From: Sabellastarte sp. h YS-2021
Lineage: Eukaryota; Annelida; Polychaeta; Sabellida; Sabellidae
Direction: 5' to 3'
DNA length: 64,000 nucleotides
Assembly (NCBI GenBank): GCA_964017235.1
Contig: OZ024940.1
Span: forward strand, 2,728,001 to 2,792,000
Below are positions 11,237 through 22,724 of this stretch, in pieces. Under the pieces are notes generated by a model, which made no database searches, was not told the origin of the DNA, and saw only the letters and a program-made list of their open reading frames with translations. Numbering within the stretch: the first letter of the stretch is position 1; each line of letters starts with the position of its first letter. Both the position numbers and the translations under genes were made by a program.

Positions 11237-11379
11237 CTGGCGTTTATGTCCTCCCCGGGCTGGGTGTGGGGTGTGTGGCTCAGGGGAACATGCTACATCT
11301 TTAAAAGAAAACCCTGGGATACCAGGTTCTTGACTCTTGAGAAAGATTTTCAACACAAACATTACACCCGACTGCACCA

Positions 11380-11460
11380 GTCATGTGACTCAAGTTTTAC
11401 ACGGTCATGTGACTTATGTTTTACAATGTCATGTGACTCGTATTTAACACCTCACAGAAC
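11380..11460. repeat. Short tandem array with TCATGTGACT
   Basis: Three copies of a unit of about 27 bases containing TCATGTGACT followed by a TTTTACA/TTTAACA block. Confidence 0.75.
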
Positions 11461-11834
11461 CAAGGGGTAAACAACTGAACCGTTTCATCATGTGACAACT
11501 ATGTTTCATTCTAGGGATTCAAAAAAAAAACCATGCATTTTAGTATATCCCTATAAAAATATGCCACTGACAGGAAGTGAAACTCAGGACACCAAAACAT
11601 GGCAGTTTTCTCTCAATCAAACTACAATAAAAGGCCACAAATGCACAAAAATAGGGGCTGAAAGTGTGCAATTTCTTTAGTTTTAGGGTTAGTTTCCAAT
11701 ATCTTGCGTTTTCCATCAACTCTATGTCTTTGGTAAGCAAGACGGCAGTTGTACAATGTTGTCACAGTATTTCAGCAAAATGCTCTCGATGCCGAGATAT
11801 CAGGGCCACTGACCCATCCCTATAACACAATAAT

Positions 11835-12405
11835 TGGATTCAGTTGGTCATTGATTACAGAAAAAGTGTCCACAATTATTGCATTCATTCGGTCACTGAT
11901 TGCTTGCCCTAACCCAAAAGTGCCCACAATTATTGCATTCATTCGTTCACCGATTGCTATCATTCACAGAAACGTGCCCACAATTACTTTATTCATTCGG
12001 TCACTGATTATTTGCACTCACACAAAAGTGGCCAGAATTACTGTAATCATTCGGTCACTGATTACTTGCACTGATACAAAAACTGTCCACAATTACTGTA
12101 CTCATTCGGTCACTGATTGCTTGCACTCACACAAAAAGTGCCCATAATTTCTACAGTCATTCGGTCACTGATTACTTGCACTGACACAAAAGAGCCCACA
12201 ATTATTGCATTCATTCGGTCACTGATTGCTTGCGCTGACACAAAAAGTGTCCACAATTACTGTACTCATTCGGTCACTGAGTGCTTGCACTCACACAAAA
12301 AGTGCCCACAATTTCTACAGTCATTCGGTCACCGATTGCTTGCGCTCACACAAAAAGTGTCCACAATTACTGTACTCTTTCGGTCACTGATCACTTGCAC
12401 ACACT
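11835..12405. repeat. 55-bp minisatellite running into the E15 donor
   Basis: CGGTCACTGA recurs at 53-55-base steps from 11890 to 12381 (about ten units). Units also carry TTGCACTCACACAAAAAGTG and CCACAATTACTG blocks. The end nearest E15, read on the minus strand, is GTAAGTGTGTGCAAGTGATC, where GTAAGT is the actual donor. The donor-proximal intron is therefore itself repeat-like. The frame at 12117-12521 plus is repeat-derived. Confidence 0.92.
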
Positions 12406-12408
12406 TAC

Positions 12409-12540
12409 GCTGTGACTGGGACACTCCTATCTTGCTGCGTCCACGGCTTCTTTCCGGCGACAACAGGTTGTTGGCTGCAGCACTGTTATTGTTGTGCCCG
12501 TCGCCAGAGGTGCTTGAGTAGGAGTATTTCTTTGGCCGCG
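12409..12540 (-). CDS. CLASP exon E15
   Basis: 132 bases; acceptor TTTACAG, donor GTAAGT, phase-compatible with E14 and E16. It encodes SRPKKYSYSSTSGDGHNNN, an Ala/Asn stretch, then SPERSRGRSKIGVSQSQ. The RGRS-K-VSQSQ end matches vertebrate CLASP RGRSRAKVVSQSQ and fixes the identity. It belongs to the Ser/Arg-rich microtubule-binding linker after TOG2. Confidence 0.93.
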
Positions 12541-12544
12541 CTGT

Positions 12545-13085
12545 AAACAGTGATGATACAATCTAATCTGGCACTTTATAAAGGGCCTAATCACTGGCAA
12601 GAGTGGACTTTAGGTTTAAGAATCCACACTTCTTTTGGCCGAGTTGTAAACATTGGGGAGTAATATCCAATCTAATCAAGGGATTTCTATTATACTTAAC
12701 CCCTGACCCTCAAAGATTGAAAAAAAAATGATTTCAAACGCTTTCAACACATTGTATAGGTAGGGTAGTTTTGTGGGCGGAGGAAACCAGTACATACAGT
12801 TGGTGATCAAGGTTCTGTTCTGTAAGCTGTCGATCAACGGTAAGCAACTACCTGCTTTCCCACTTGAGGTCGGGATGGGAATGAAACCCCGATCTCAGAG
12901 GTGGGAGGTGAGAGTGTTACCACTCTGCCACCGTGTCTCCCCCCCCCCGCCTGAAAGGACTTTCTTGAAAGCTTAATCTTCTCTATTTGGGACATTACTC
13001 TTTGACAATGCTGTAAACACGGAGTGAAAAAAAATCTAAATTAATCAAGAGTTTTTTATGGAGCCTAATGTGTGCTGTAAGCAGA
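12545..13085. repeat. Degenerate repeats of the E15 acceptor region, with an embedded SINE fragment
   Basis: The junction block at 12531-12550 (TTTGGCCGCG then CTGTAAACAG) has echoes at about 12635 (TTTTGGCCGAGTTGTAAACA) and about 12998 (TTTGACAATGCTGTAAACAC). Each is followed by AATCTAAT/AATCTAAAT and a CCTAAT/CTTAA block. The unit thus spans the first exon bases plus the adjacent intron. A diverged family A SINE separates the last two units. Confidence 0.7.
12735..12945 (-). mobile_element. Family A SINE, diverged copy
   Basis: It has the family A body (CTTTCAACACATTGTA, GGCGGAGGAAACCAGTACAT) and the tRNA-like head at its right end. No clear target-site duplication is visible. Confidence 0.85.
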
Positions 13086-13259
13086 TTCAAGGGCAAACTA
13101 TTAACTTAAAGCACTTGCTACAAGGGTAGAAACTGGCTATGTACACTATAATTACAGTCCACGTTTTGAACTTTGTATAAACCCTCGTCAAGCAACCACC
13201 AACCTTTCAAAAGTTTTACTGTACCAATACAAATTATTTACATACAGGTGAAAAACTTC

Positions 13260-13720
13260 ATTGATTGAATACAGAAATAAGGAATAAATTGATTAACAGA
13301 ATAAGAGAAATTGATTTACAGACTAAGAAAACTGATTAACAGAGTAAGAGAAGCTGATTTACAGAATAAGAAATTCATTAACAGAGTAAGATAAATTGAT
13401 TTACAGAATAAGAAATTCATTAACAGAGTAAGAAAAATTGATTTACAGATTAAGAAATTCATTAACAGAGTAAGACAAATTGATTTACAGATTAAGAAAT
13501 TCATTCATAGAATAAGACAAATTGATTTACAAATTAAGAACTTAACATTCAAAATTTTTTTTAAAAAATGGATTTTACAGTGTAAGAAATTGATTTACAA
13601 AGCTGCAACAGAAATTGAGTTATAGAAGAAGTAACTGATTTAACAAAATAAGAAAATAGATTTTACAAAACAAGAAATTAATTTACATTGGAGAAAGTGA
13701 TGAATAGAAACAAGAATTTC
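13260..13720. repeat. Minisatellite, unit about 35-70 bp
   Basis: ATTGATTTACAGAATAAGAA alternates with ATTCATTAACAGAGTAAGA about ten times. The minus-strand frame at 13316-13504 repeats a LLMNFLICKSI-like peptide and is an artefact of the array. Confidence 0.85.
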
Positions 13721-13934
13721 AATAGCAGTTTACATGCCAGGAACGACTAAATACATAAAAACAATGAATCGGTGAATATAATTTCCAGCTGTTAGTAAAA
13801 ACATCTGACAAAATATGCCAGATGTACATATATTAAAACACGTTTTGTTGTATTGTTGAAATACATTGCTTTGCTTGATAATGTCGCCGTGACAATCCTT
13901 TATTTTCCATTCGTTCTTTGCATAAAAAACTCAA

Positions 13935-14290
13935 CAAATAACTGCTGTTCAACAGCCAGAGATCAGATATTGGGGGACAGGGGCCCCCTCAGCATTTTGT
14001 CACTTGTGGGGATTTGAACCCACACACCGAGGTGACAGCCTGTGATTAGATGCCAAACTTGATTTATTTATTTATTTGGGGTTTTACGTCGCTTTCAACA
14101 CTGTACAGGTCATATCACGACGGGTAGTTGGAAGGGCGGAGGAAACCAGTACATACAGTTCGTCAAGGTTCTGTACTGTAAACTGCCGACCAACGGCAAG
14201 CAACTACCAGCTTTCCCACTTGAGGCCGTGCCGGGAACCGAACCGCGGCCTCAGGGGTGGGAGGCGAGTGTTACCACTCAGGGCCACTTG
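13935..14290 (-). mobile_element. Family A SINE inserted at the end of a family B SINE
   Basis: Family B body occupies about 13945-14055 and ends at GATGCCAAACTTG. Family A follows at once (about 14060-14285), starting with TTATTTATTTATTTGGGG. ACTTGA at the junction is repeated after the family A head, a short candidate target duplication. Confidence 0.85.
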
Positions 14291-14559
14291 AGAATTAGAG
14301 CCAAATTACCAAGCGAAGCAATTTATAAACATACAAATGTTATACACAATTATACACAAAACCATGTCAGTATAGAGTCTATATACAAGTCTATATAGAG
14401 TTATGGAAATACATTAGAGCTACCTTTGCCAAGATTCACTACAAGAAAATTACAGCAAAATCTACAGCGTGCATAATTCTACATAAATGTATCTACCGTT
14501 AACAGAAAACACATACAAACATGCACTGTGATTTACAACAGACAACATACGGTAAAAAA

Positions 14560-14960
14560 TATACACATATACTCGTTTTGAGAGTACTTGGACAATTTGT
14601 CGAGTACTTTAAGTATTTGTTTAAAAGGGTACTTAAGCTCTTCTTTAGGTGTACAAAAGTACTTGTTAAAAAGAGTCCCCGTGAACTTGTTAAAAGAGTA
14701 CTTAAGTACTTGTTAAAAAGAGTATTCAGGTAACATTTTGAGTACTAGAGTATTTGTCACAATTCTTGTTAACGAGTACTGCAATACCTGTCAAAAGGTA
14801 CTTGACTACTTGTTAAAGAATGCCGAGGTATTTCTTAAGAAGTAACCAAGTACTTGTAAGAGAGTACCTGGGTACTTGTTCAAAAGTACTAATCAAAGTA
14901 CTCAAGTACTTGTTACCAAAACTTCCAAATACTTGTTAAAGAGTTTGGATAACAGTAAAA
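14560..14960. repeat. Minisatellite with GAGTACTTG/TTGTTAAA motif
   Basis: Variants of AAGTACTTGTTAAAAAGAGT recur about every 25-35 bases. The plus frame at 14521-14733 runs through it and is not a gene. Confidence 0.85.
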
Positions 14961-16137
14961 TGAAGAAATAGAAATACGTGTTGAATAGTAGAGCAATGGA
15001 AATTTTCACTGGCCATTTTTTGTAATTTTGCTCACAACCTTAATTCCAAATGTCATGTAAATCAGGGGGTGGTATTCACGAAAGGTTTTAGCCAAAATCT
15101 TTGGCTTACGTTAGTTCTATTTCAACCAAAAAGTTAGTCGCACACTTTACAAGGGTCTTTGGTGAAAACGACGCCTGTAATTTATCCAATGGGATTTTTC
15201 TATTAGAAAACAATACTACTACGAACTTCTCAAAATTCAAAAGAGCTTGTGACACTGTCTTCTGGCCGAAAAATTTCCGCTACCTATAGCAAGTACTAAG
15301 GGTTGTTATGAGCTACACATCTGTTACACCAAAAGATAAATATAAAATATAAATATATAAATTCACATTAAAAACAATCCAATGCCTAATAAAACATGAA
15401 ACATTCAAAACAGAAAGCCATCTATCCAAGCCATTTTTACAGTTGTAACTGTAAATGAATCCGATTAGCTTCTACAGTTCAAGTCTTGCTCATTTACATA
15501 AACACTGGCTGTTCCATCAATTGAACCTTAATTACTTTTTTTTTCTTTAGCTATCTAACCATCCAAGTTTTGTTTTATTATAAAATTCCTTGTTATTTCA
15601 TCGGGTATTTCTGCGAGCAAAGAATTTAACAATTACAACTAGATTAGAGACACACAAGTCACATGACCAAACAAACGGACAGCGAATAGATATGTTCTAG
15701 AATGCAGACAGTAGTCACATGACTTAGCACAAGAAACTAGTCACATGACTAAACATACAAAACAGGTCAGATGCTTTAAACGTAATAACAAACCCCCCCG
15801 ACCCCCACCCCCCCTAAACTTACATAACCACAAATCATGCAGAAGACATTATCATTCAAAATCTTACACACACAAAAAAAAAACAAGAAATTAAAACTGT
15901 TGAATAAAGCTTCCATCTTCTCGAGAATACTACAAACAGCGTTGAACTTCTGGGCTAGCCTCAAACATCCAGCTTATAGCTTTATATTCCATTTGAAACC
16001 ACGTGGAACTTTGGGGCGCACCCCTTATAGCCAACCTATAGTGTTATTGTCAGTTTTTCTAATGGAATTGAATTCAGGGCTAGCCCTTACAGCCAACTTC
16101 ACCCGAAAATACTACAAACGGGTAGCAACACCAGACA

Positions 16138-16183
<46 letters not shown>

Positions 16184-17160
16184 TAAGCCTGCAAACAAGC
16201 TTGCAGATGCTGTTCGAGGGAGCGGAAATACTCAAGAGTCGCTTCAGGCCATAGAAACCACTAATATGGACCTACTATATATGGGCCAACAGGACCTTGC
16301 CCTGTAGTCACCTTAACTTTGTGTTCTTTAGAACAAGGAAACCGACTATATATATGACTGTGGACTGGTTTCCGCTTCTGGGATGTTTCTCTGATCCGAC
16401 ACCCAGTGGGCGATGGGATCAAATATATCGGGAAAATTTGGGGATGAGCGGTTACGAGGACGAAGACTGGCTAGGTAACCCAAGCATTTACTAAAGGGTA
16501 TGTTTATTTTAACAGAGCAAAAAAATCCCTGAAATATAAGAAACAACAAAGGAGAGATTTAGGTTTTAAGGGGAGGGGGGTGGGGGGTGGACCCAAAGTT
16601 CTAAACAAAATGGGGAAATTTGTTGGTAACGGAAAAAACCCACGCCTTCACAAATTTTATAAATACCCAATACATATGTATATAATTATATATAGCCTAT
16701 ATCTTGTACGTAATATATGTCTGTATATGACGGCTATAAATAAACTCAACATTACCCATATATGAAATAGCAGATCAATAATTGAAGATTCTTAAACACT
16801 TCCATTTTAAGCTTTTTTTTCTTTCCTTTTTCCTTTGGGGGAAGGGGGGGGGGGGTTATTGAAAGGAATATCTCTAACACTCGTTTCAATTATAATAAAT
16901 TATTTATAATAAATGTGCATCTTATTTCTTCTTTTTTTTTTCGTCTGACCAGTCTTTTTTCAGGAATGCTATTCTTGTTCCTGGACATATTTAAGAATCT
17001 TTTTCTGCATCATATATATGTATACATTTTTCTTTCCTACACAAGCACTTACTTGGCTCGGTAAAGCTTCTACACTTTAGTATGTACCCGCATATAGGCA
17101 CTTACTTCAACATAAAGAAAACAGAAGATTCTACATAGACTCATGATTTTCAACAAGGCA
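14960..17160. other. Intronic stretch without recognised gene
   Basis: AT-rich E14-E15 intron. A single left end resembling the CAGGGG...TTCACGAAAGG MITE family is at about 15064, without a matching right end. The open frame 15837-16307 plus runs across the poly(G) tract and has no recognisable similarity. Confidence 0.6.
16138..16181. repeat. Poly(G) run of 44 bases
   Basis: The longest homopolymer in the window, uninterrupted G on the plus strand (C in the CLASP transcript). The length in the assembly should be treated as approximate because such tracts are error-prone. Confidence 0.85.
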
Positions 17161-17183
17161 AACTACGTGGTATAATTTGGCAA

Positions 17184-17485
17184 GTAATCAGTGACCGACT
17201 GAATCGGTCACAAATCTAGGGTTGGCACGGACAAACAATCAGTGACTGACTGAATCGGTCACAAATCTAGGGTTGGCACGGACAAACAATCAGTGACCGA
17301 CTGAATCGGTCACAAATCTAGGGTTGGTACGGGCAAACAATCAGTGACCGACTGAATCGGTCACAAATCTAGGGTTGGCATGGACAAACAATCAGTGACC
17401 GACTGAATCGGTCACAAATCTAGTGTTGGCATGGACAAACAATCAGTGACCGACTGAATCGGTCACAAATCTAGGGTTGGCCACA
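17184..17485. repeat. 51-bp minisatellite with a palindrome in every unit
   Basis: CAGTGA recurs at 17189, 17240, 17291, 17342, 17393 and 17444, exactly 51 bases apart. Each unit holds the inverted repeat GTGACCGA / TCGGTCAC around CTGAA (one stem base varies in unit 2), then ACAAATCTAGGGTTGGCA. Six units are nearly identical, so recent expansion or homogenisation is likely. It shares the CAGTGACCGA core with the 55-bp array at 11.8-12.4 kb. Confidence 0.95.
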
Positions 17486-17613
17486 GAGTAAATAATGATG
17501 ATATCGGCAGTACTATTGTGCTGCTTTACCAAGCCATGCAGTATCACTAAAATAATTTAAATATTCCCACTTTTTTCCCCTTTATATAATAAATTCCCCC
17601 CCTCTCTACTTAC

Positions 17614-17724
17614 AAGCCGGGTAAATGTAGGTCGGGTTTGGGAGGGAGGTTTTTTGGCGGGGCAGGTAACGGGATAGTTTTGTAGGGACGTCCTTTTGAA
17701 CGTTTGTCGAACTGTTGCAGCGAC
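17614..17724 (-). CDS. CLASP exon E14 (linker, weakly conserved)
   Basis: 111 bases between a CACCTTTAG acceptor and a GTAAGT donor. The frame required by E13 and E15 is fully open and encodes SRCNSSTNVQKDVPTKLSRY, then a Pro-rich basic end. I recognise no specific CLASP motif. The call rests on open frame, phase agreement on both sides, splice sites and position in the linker. It could be an alternatively spliced exon. Confidence 0.65.
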
Positions 17725-18108
17725 CTAAAGGTGATGTAAATTACAAAACATACTGTTATTTACCAAAAATAATCGTAATAATAATAATTGTAGCTACAAT
17801 TTGTCAATTACGACAGTGTAAAAATTAATTTGAAAACATTGCAATTTGTTTTTGTTATATATACTTTTTCTATTACTTAAATTTTAAAGAAAAAAGGCTC
17901 TTTGAAATAATATTTATATTCTAAATAATTATAATACTTGTTGTAACCACACGTGTCAACCATGATTTGTACACTTGCCTTTGTAGCTATTCTTAAGAAT
18001 CCTAAAAAAAAATGACTGATTTTTAAAAATTATTTAATTTCCTTCAGGGGGGCTTAAATTGAAAACCCAACACTTTTTGTAAAGAAAAATTTACGACAAA
18101 TAGTAGTA

Positions 18109-18333
18109 GAGTAAGAAATCTAAAATTCGCCAGGAATCTAAAATTCGCCACCTCTAGAACCTTAGTTAATTTTATGAAGAAAATGATGTTTTTGTCCAAA
18201 AATTGATATTTTTCAGTTCAAAAAGTCTTAATTTACTATACAGTCAACAAATTTCACCACAATTCATTTATTTTATTAGTATTTTTACATGTGGCGAATT
18301 TCAGATATGTGGCGAATTTTAGATTTCTTACTC
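18109..18333. mobile_element. 225-bp MITE with GAGTAAGAAATCTAAAATTC ends, TA duplication
   Basis: The outer GAGTAAGAAATCTAAAATTC is mirrored exactly at the right end, and a second inner TCTAAAATTCGCCA copy is mirrored imperfectly. TA flanks both ends (18107-18108 and 18334-18335). It has no coding capacity. Confidence 0.85.
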
Positions 18334-18443
18334 TAATATTTATTTCGAATAAATTTACCAACCTCTATTGTACAAAGATTTACTTCAAAACTACTTTACA
18401 ACTATTTACTTTTTACATAACATACTATAATCCGGGCTGTTAG

Positions 18444-18683
18444 TTTGTTTGTTAATTTGGGGTTTTACGTCGCTGTCAACACTGTACAGGTCATATCACG
18501 AGGGGTAGTTACGGTAGAGGGGCAGAGGAAACCAGTACATACAGTTGGTCAAGGTTCTGTACTGTAAACTGCCGACCAACGGCAAGCAACTACCAGCTTT
18601 CCCACTTGACGTAGGGCCGGGAACCGAACCCCGATCTCAAAGGTGGGAGGCGGGAGTGTTACCACTCTGCCACCGTGGCCCCG
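18444..18683 (-). mobile_element. Family A SINE with 13-bp target duplication
   Basis: Full-length family A copy. TCCGGGCTGTTAG at 18431-18443 is repeated as TCTGGGCTGTTAG at 18684-18696 (12 of 13 match). Confidence 0.92.
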
Positions 18684-19109
18684 TCTGGGCTGTTAGGGAC
18701 TTCATTTGTCAACAAGCACGAAATTTGGCACAGATGTAGATTAGCATATAGTGATGCCATTTCTTGGAGGGCGCCGAAGCCAACAGTCATATGTAATGGT
18801 ATACTGGGTCAGTTCAATATGGTCACTGGTTGGCATTGAACTTGGGACACAGAATGCATCGTGCAAATTGGTCTACGGGCACGGTACTGGGTACAGATAT
18901 ACATTAGGATATTGGGATTCCTTTTTTTGAGGGTGCTGAAGCCAACAGTCCTTTGTACAGTTTTCTATTGTTGACACTAAATCAAACGCTGCAGGATTTT
19001 TTTGCCGAATTTCCACTTTTGGTAACAAGTTCTAAAATTTGAATTCAATAACAACACCATGTAATCACACCGACCTTATGAACCATAATCTGAAATTGAA
19101 ATTTTTTTT

Positions 19110-19960
19110 TTTTTTTTTTTAAAAAGAAGAAAATTAACACTCAAAGATCGACTAATATAAGCTCGTCACATGTTTCAGACGATAAAGAAAGTGAACCAGA
19201 ATATGAGAAAAGAATATACAAGCAATGGCCACCGGGACCCAGCTGTAAACACCATTCATTCAACTTCAGAATGATCAGATGGAATTTTTTTTTTAAAGCA
19301 AGGACTCAGTTGACCGAGTGAATCGGTCACATATTTAAATGGACGACGATAAAAAAACTGAACCAGACCAAAAAAAGAAAAAGATTTTTACAAAATAAAA
19401 TTAATTACAACAGAAAATCACAAATGAAAGAAAACCCATTGTAAAACCTAAAGGTCGAGAGAAAAAAAAGGGAATTTTCAAAAAGTACCAAAACTATCAC
19501 ATATAATAAAAAAAAAAACAGAAAATAGGAAAACATCTAATAATCTACACTGAATAATTTAAAAAACCCAATACAATAAAGTGAAAATGAAGAGAAACTC
19601 AGGAAAAAAAAAATCTCTCGAGAAAATTTATGAGGCCAACTAAAACAACTCTAAGAAAACTACTACAGCTACAAATACCTCATAATAAAAAAAAAGAAAT
19701 CTGAAAATAGGAAAACATCCCATGATCCTTCCACCAAAGGAAAATCTATCTACAAATAAAAACTATCACTAGAAACTCAACAGAAAAGAAGGGTTCATAA
19801 AAAAAATCTCATTTGAGAAAAAAAAAATGACAAAAAAATAATAACTTAAAAGACAGCAACTACTAGGTGACAAGAAGGATATTCAAAGAAAAAAGTAAAT
19901 AAATAACAAAGAAAATCACCACCACATCTAACGAGACAAAAAAACTAGTCGTTTTTGGGA
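19110..19960. repeat. A-rich low-complexity intron with weak repeats
   Basis: Blocks such as GAAAATAGGAAAACATC recur at about 19520 and 19700. A diverged copy of the GACCGAnTGAATCGGTCACA motif lies at 19313. No exon is visible up to the E13 donor. Confidence 0.6.
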
Positions 19961-19997
19961 CTAATTTTTTTGAGGCCGGGTGTTCCCGGTTACTCAC

Positions 19998-20141
19998 TCA
20001 AGGTCGGTCTTTCGCTAGAGGGTGAAAGGGCTTGGCGTAGTGATCTTTCGTCGTAGCTCTGATTTAGGTTGAAGCCCCTGGTACCGCCGCCACCGCCGGG
20101 AACTTTCAGGGAATCTCCTCGACTTAGGTGGGTACGGGTGC
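19998..20141 (-). CDS. CLASP exon E13
   Basis: 144 bases; CTCCCAG acceptor, GTGAGT donor. It encodes RTRTHLSRGDSLKVPGGGGG, then TRGFNLNQSYDERSLRQALS and PSSERPTLS. It is a Ser/Arg/Gly-rich linker segment. Phase agrees with E12 and E14. Family similarity is loose, as expected for this part of CLASP. Confidence 0.85.
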
Positions 20142-20361
20142 CTGGGAGTGGGGTCAGACAGAAATACAGACAGTTTGAAAAAGAAAAAGATGGCTACCCG
20201 TCGGCGAGACAGGCACTTTAGTATCCACCAGATGTTTCGTATGTTGACATTAACGACGAGGTTTAGTATCTACCGAAACGACATGATATCCCTATAAATA
20301 TTGCGGTGAACAGTTAAATGGAAAGGCTTGTGAGAGACCTATTGAATGAAAAATTCAAAGA

Positions 20362-20930
20362 GGGTGTTTTTACGTCCTGTTCAATAGCCAGGGTCATATA
20401 TTGGGGACAGAATAGCTAAGCATTTTGTCACTTGTGGGACTCGGCCCGCCACACGGATTTGACTAGGGGGGTTGCGGTAGTACCAGTATCGTCGGTACGG
20501 TAAATAAATTATTGAAAACCGTCGTAAGTTCAGCTACCGGTTTTCCCGCTTATACTTCAATTTAAAGAAACTTACTAACTTTACATACAAAAGAAGTGTC
20601 ATAATCCACTTTTGTTTGCTTTTAACTGTAATACCACAGCCATAATGAGTGATAATTGGAGAAACCATATATTCCGTTGTTTAGCCAATCAGAATCGAGG
20701 ACACATATCTGTGTCATGTTAGAATTCCTGTTTTACAGTATGGAAAGTATTTGGTTCTCATGTTTTGTTAAATAAGAGACAGTTAACCGGTAACCGACCG
20801 GGAAGTGAAAGATGGGAAACCGGAAGGAAAAAATTGCTACCGCAACAGCCCTAGATTTGACACCCTGTGATTGGATGCCACAAACCTACTAACCCACTTG
20901 GGGGCCACCGAGGAACCTCGTGAATAAACA
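20362..20930 (-). mobile_element. Family B SINE split by a hAT-type element
   Basis: The family B body (20362-20463) and head (from 20854) are interrupted by 390 bases. The host order CACACGGATTTGAC then ACCCTGTGATTGG is restored when the insert and one 8-base duplication are removed. Confidence 0.9.
20464..20853. mobile_element. 390-bp hAT-type MITE, exact 8-bp target duplication
   Basis: The ends are TAGGGGGGTTGCGGTAG and, inverted, TAGGGCTGTTGCGGTAG. GATTTGAC is present exactly at 20456-20463 and 20854-20861. TAGGG-type ends with 8-base duplications are characteristic of the hAT superfamily. The interior holds CCGGTTTTCCCG/ACCGGTAACCG segments and no transposase. Confidence 0.92.
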
Positions 20931-21497
20931 CCGCCCAAGCTTAAAAACACGCGGATATTTAGGTTGTATTTTTGAAAAGCGAGAATCGCAGTGAAAAATG
21001 AAGTGGTAGACTGTAGCCGATTGATTGACCCGACCCCGGGGCGCATCACCCTGCCACTTGTCCTAGTGTTAGGACACTGGAAAGCTGGCCGATATTTTTT
21101 ACATATAGAACTCTGGCAGTGAGAATTGTTACATTAATTTTTATACACTCGGAGGACTTCAAGACAACCTAATTGGTCCCTGAAAACAGCCCAGGAAAAG
21201 CTGAAGAGTGAAAAATATGCACAAAGTTTGAGACTGAAGAAGATATACCTAAATACCATAATTACGTACAGCAAGAAAGGCAAAGAGATTTAATTTCATT
21301 AGGGAGGTGGGGGGGGGTAGGGTGGGGGTGGAGACTAACAACAAAGGTACTTGTCTATACCAGAGCCAAATAGCAACCCCACAAACGGTTCAATTAATTC
21401 TCTATCTCTCTCTCTCCAAAAATAGATGTATTGCTTTCAATATTGATGGGGTTTCATGTCACGAGGGGTAAGCTGATGTCGGACCAAAGGTCAGAGT

Positions 21498-21895
21498 TCG
21501 GGTTTCACATCCTGTTCAACAGCCAAGGTCATATATATTGGGGGATAGGGGGTCCCCTCAGCATTTTGTCACTTGTGGGATTCGAACCCACACCCTGAGG
21601 TGACAGCCTGTGATCAGATGCCACAAACCTTGCTGACCCCTGCTAGGTCCACGGAGCAACCTCAACGTTGCTTTCAACACGACACATGGTACCTAGGGGA
21701 GTACTGATATCTACTTTTGGTAGTTATCTGGATGGAGGATGTCAGCGCATACTAGTCGCTGTCCAAGATTTATACACTGAAAAATAGAAAACAGGAGGGC
21801 AACTACCGACCCAATCCCACATCAGGTCAGGGCTGGGAAATCAAACCCGGGGCCTGAGGTGTAAGAGGCAAGTGTCACCCCCACCCCCCCCATGG
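21498..21895 (-). mobile_element. SINE family B followed by SINE-like family C
   Basis: The family B copy is at about 21498-21660. Family C (about 21660-21895) begins at CAACGTTGCTTTCAACACG and ends in a B-box-like AATCAAACCCGGGGCC. The same B-then-C order is seen at 8240-8705, so this may be a composite element. Confidence 0.7.
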
Positions 21896-22499
21896 CCGGG
21901 AAAGAACTTTTGTGTACAATACTTGGGAGTTCTAATTTATTGACACATGAAAAAGGTTATAAAATGCTGAATAAAAACGTGTTTTCAGAAAACTTCACCA
22001 GAGAGAGACACACCATTTAAAACAGGCAAAATACAGATTGAAATTGCATTCTTGAAAATATAGTCGATATAATTGTAATCTGAGAAAAAGAGAGCTTAAA
22101 AGTACAATCTCAGAGCTCAAGAAAAACGAAAAAGGTGTTTTTTTTAAACTGATCTTAAAAAAACAGTTCCCAAGGTTATTTACAGCAGATGAAAAAACAT
22201 AATATATAGATTTATATAAACATTAATAAAAAGATTTACTGCTAATAACCTTATAAGTTTATATACAGACATTATAAATTACACATTGTAGTTTATATAA
22301 ATGTAACATAAAAACAGAAGTTTTACATCTGAAAGGTAAAACACGGCACAGGATAGTTTATTTATAATATTTACAGAAATCTGTTTCTGTGCGACTAGAT
22401 AATGGGGAAAAAAAGAATATTATTTTTATTATTATATTCTGATTGTGTAAAGATGAATGAAAAAACATTCAAAAAGAAACAGAAAATGACAAGCCTAAA

Positions 22500-22720
22500 A
22501 GTAACTATAATGTACAGAAGCAGAGAATCCACGAAAACACACGGAAAAAAATTTATCCAAAAAAATAACTGGATTCGTAGCAATTTTCAAATGGAATAAA
22601 CGAGCAGACAAACACACATGCAAACAATATTCATACAGAAGCACAGAATTAGCCAGAATATTCCAGAGATATTTTCCCCCATAAATTCCACACACAAACA
22701 GAGGCTGCAACGTGCCATCC
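22500..22720. other. AT-rich intron, no gene
   Basis: Overlapping short frames on both strands (22395-22769) show no recognisable domain except the reverse-transcriptase-like segment described next. Similar blocks around TACAGAAGC recur at 22513 and 22634. Confidence 0.45.
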
Positions 22721-22724
22721 ACAT

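Noticed and set aside
11749-12521. Frames of 132 and 134 codons with repeated FIRSLI(A/T)C peptides
   Set aside because: They read the 55-bp minisatellite, and part of the second overlaps E15 on the opposite strand.
17184-17485. Regular 51-bp palindromic repeats resembling a CRISPR array
   Set aside because: The whole 51-base unit is repeated with no unique spacers, no cas genes are present and the DNA is animal; it is a minisatellite.
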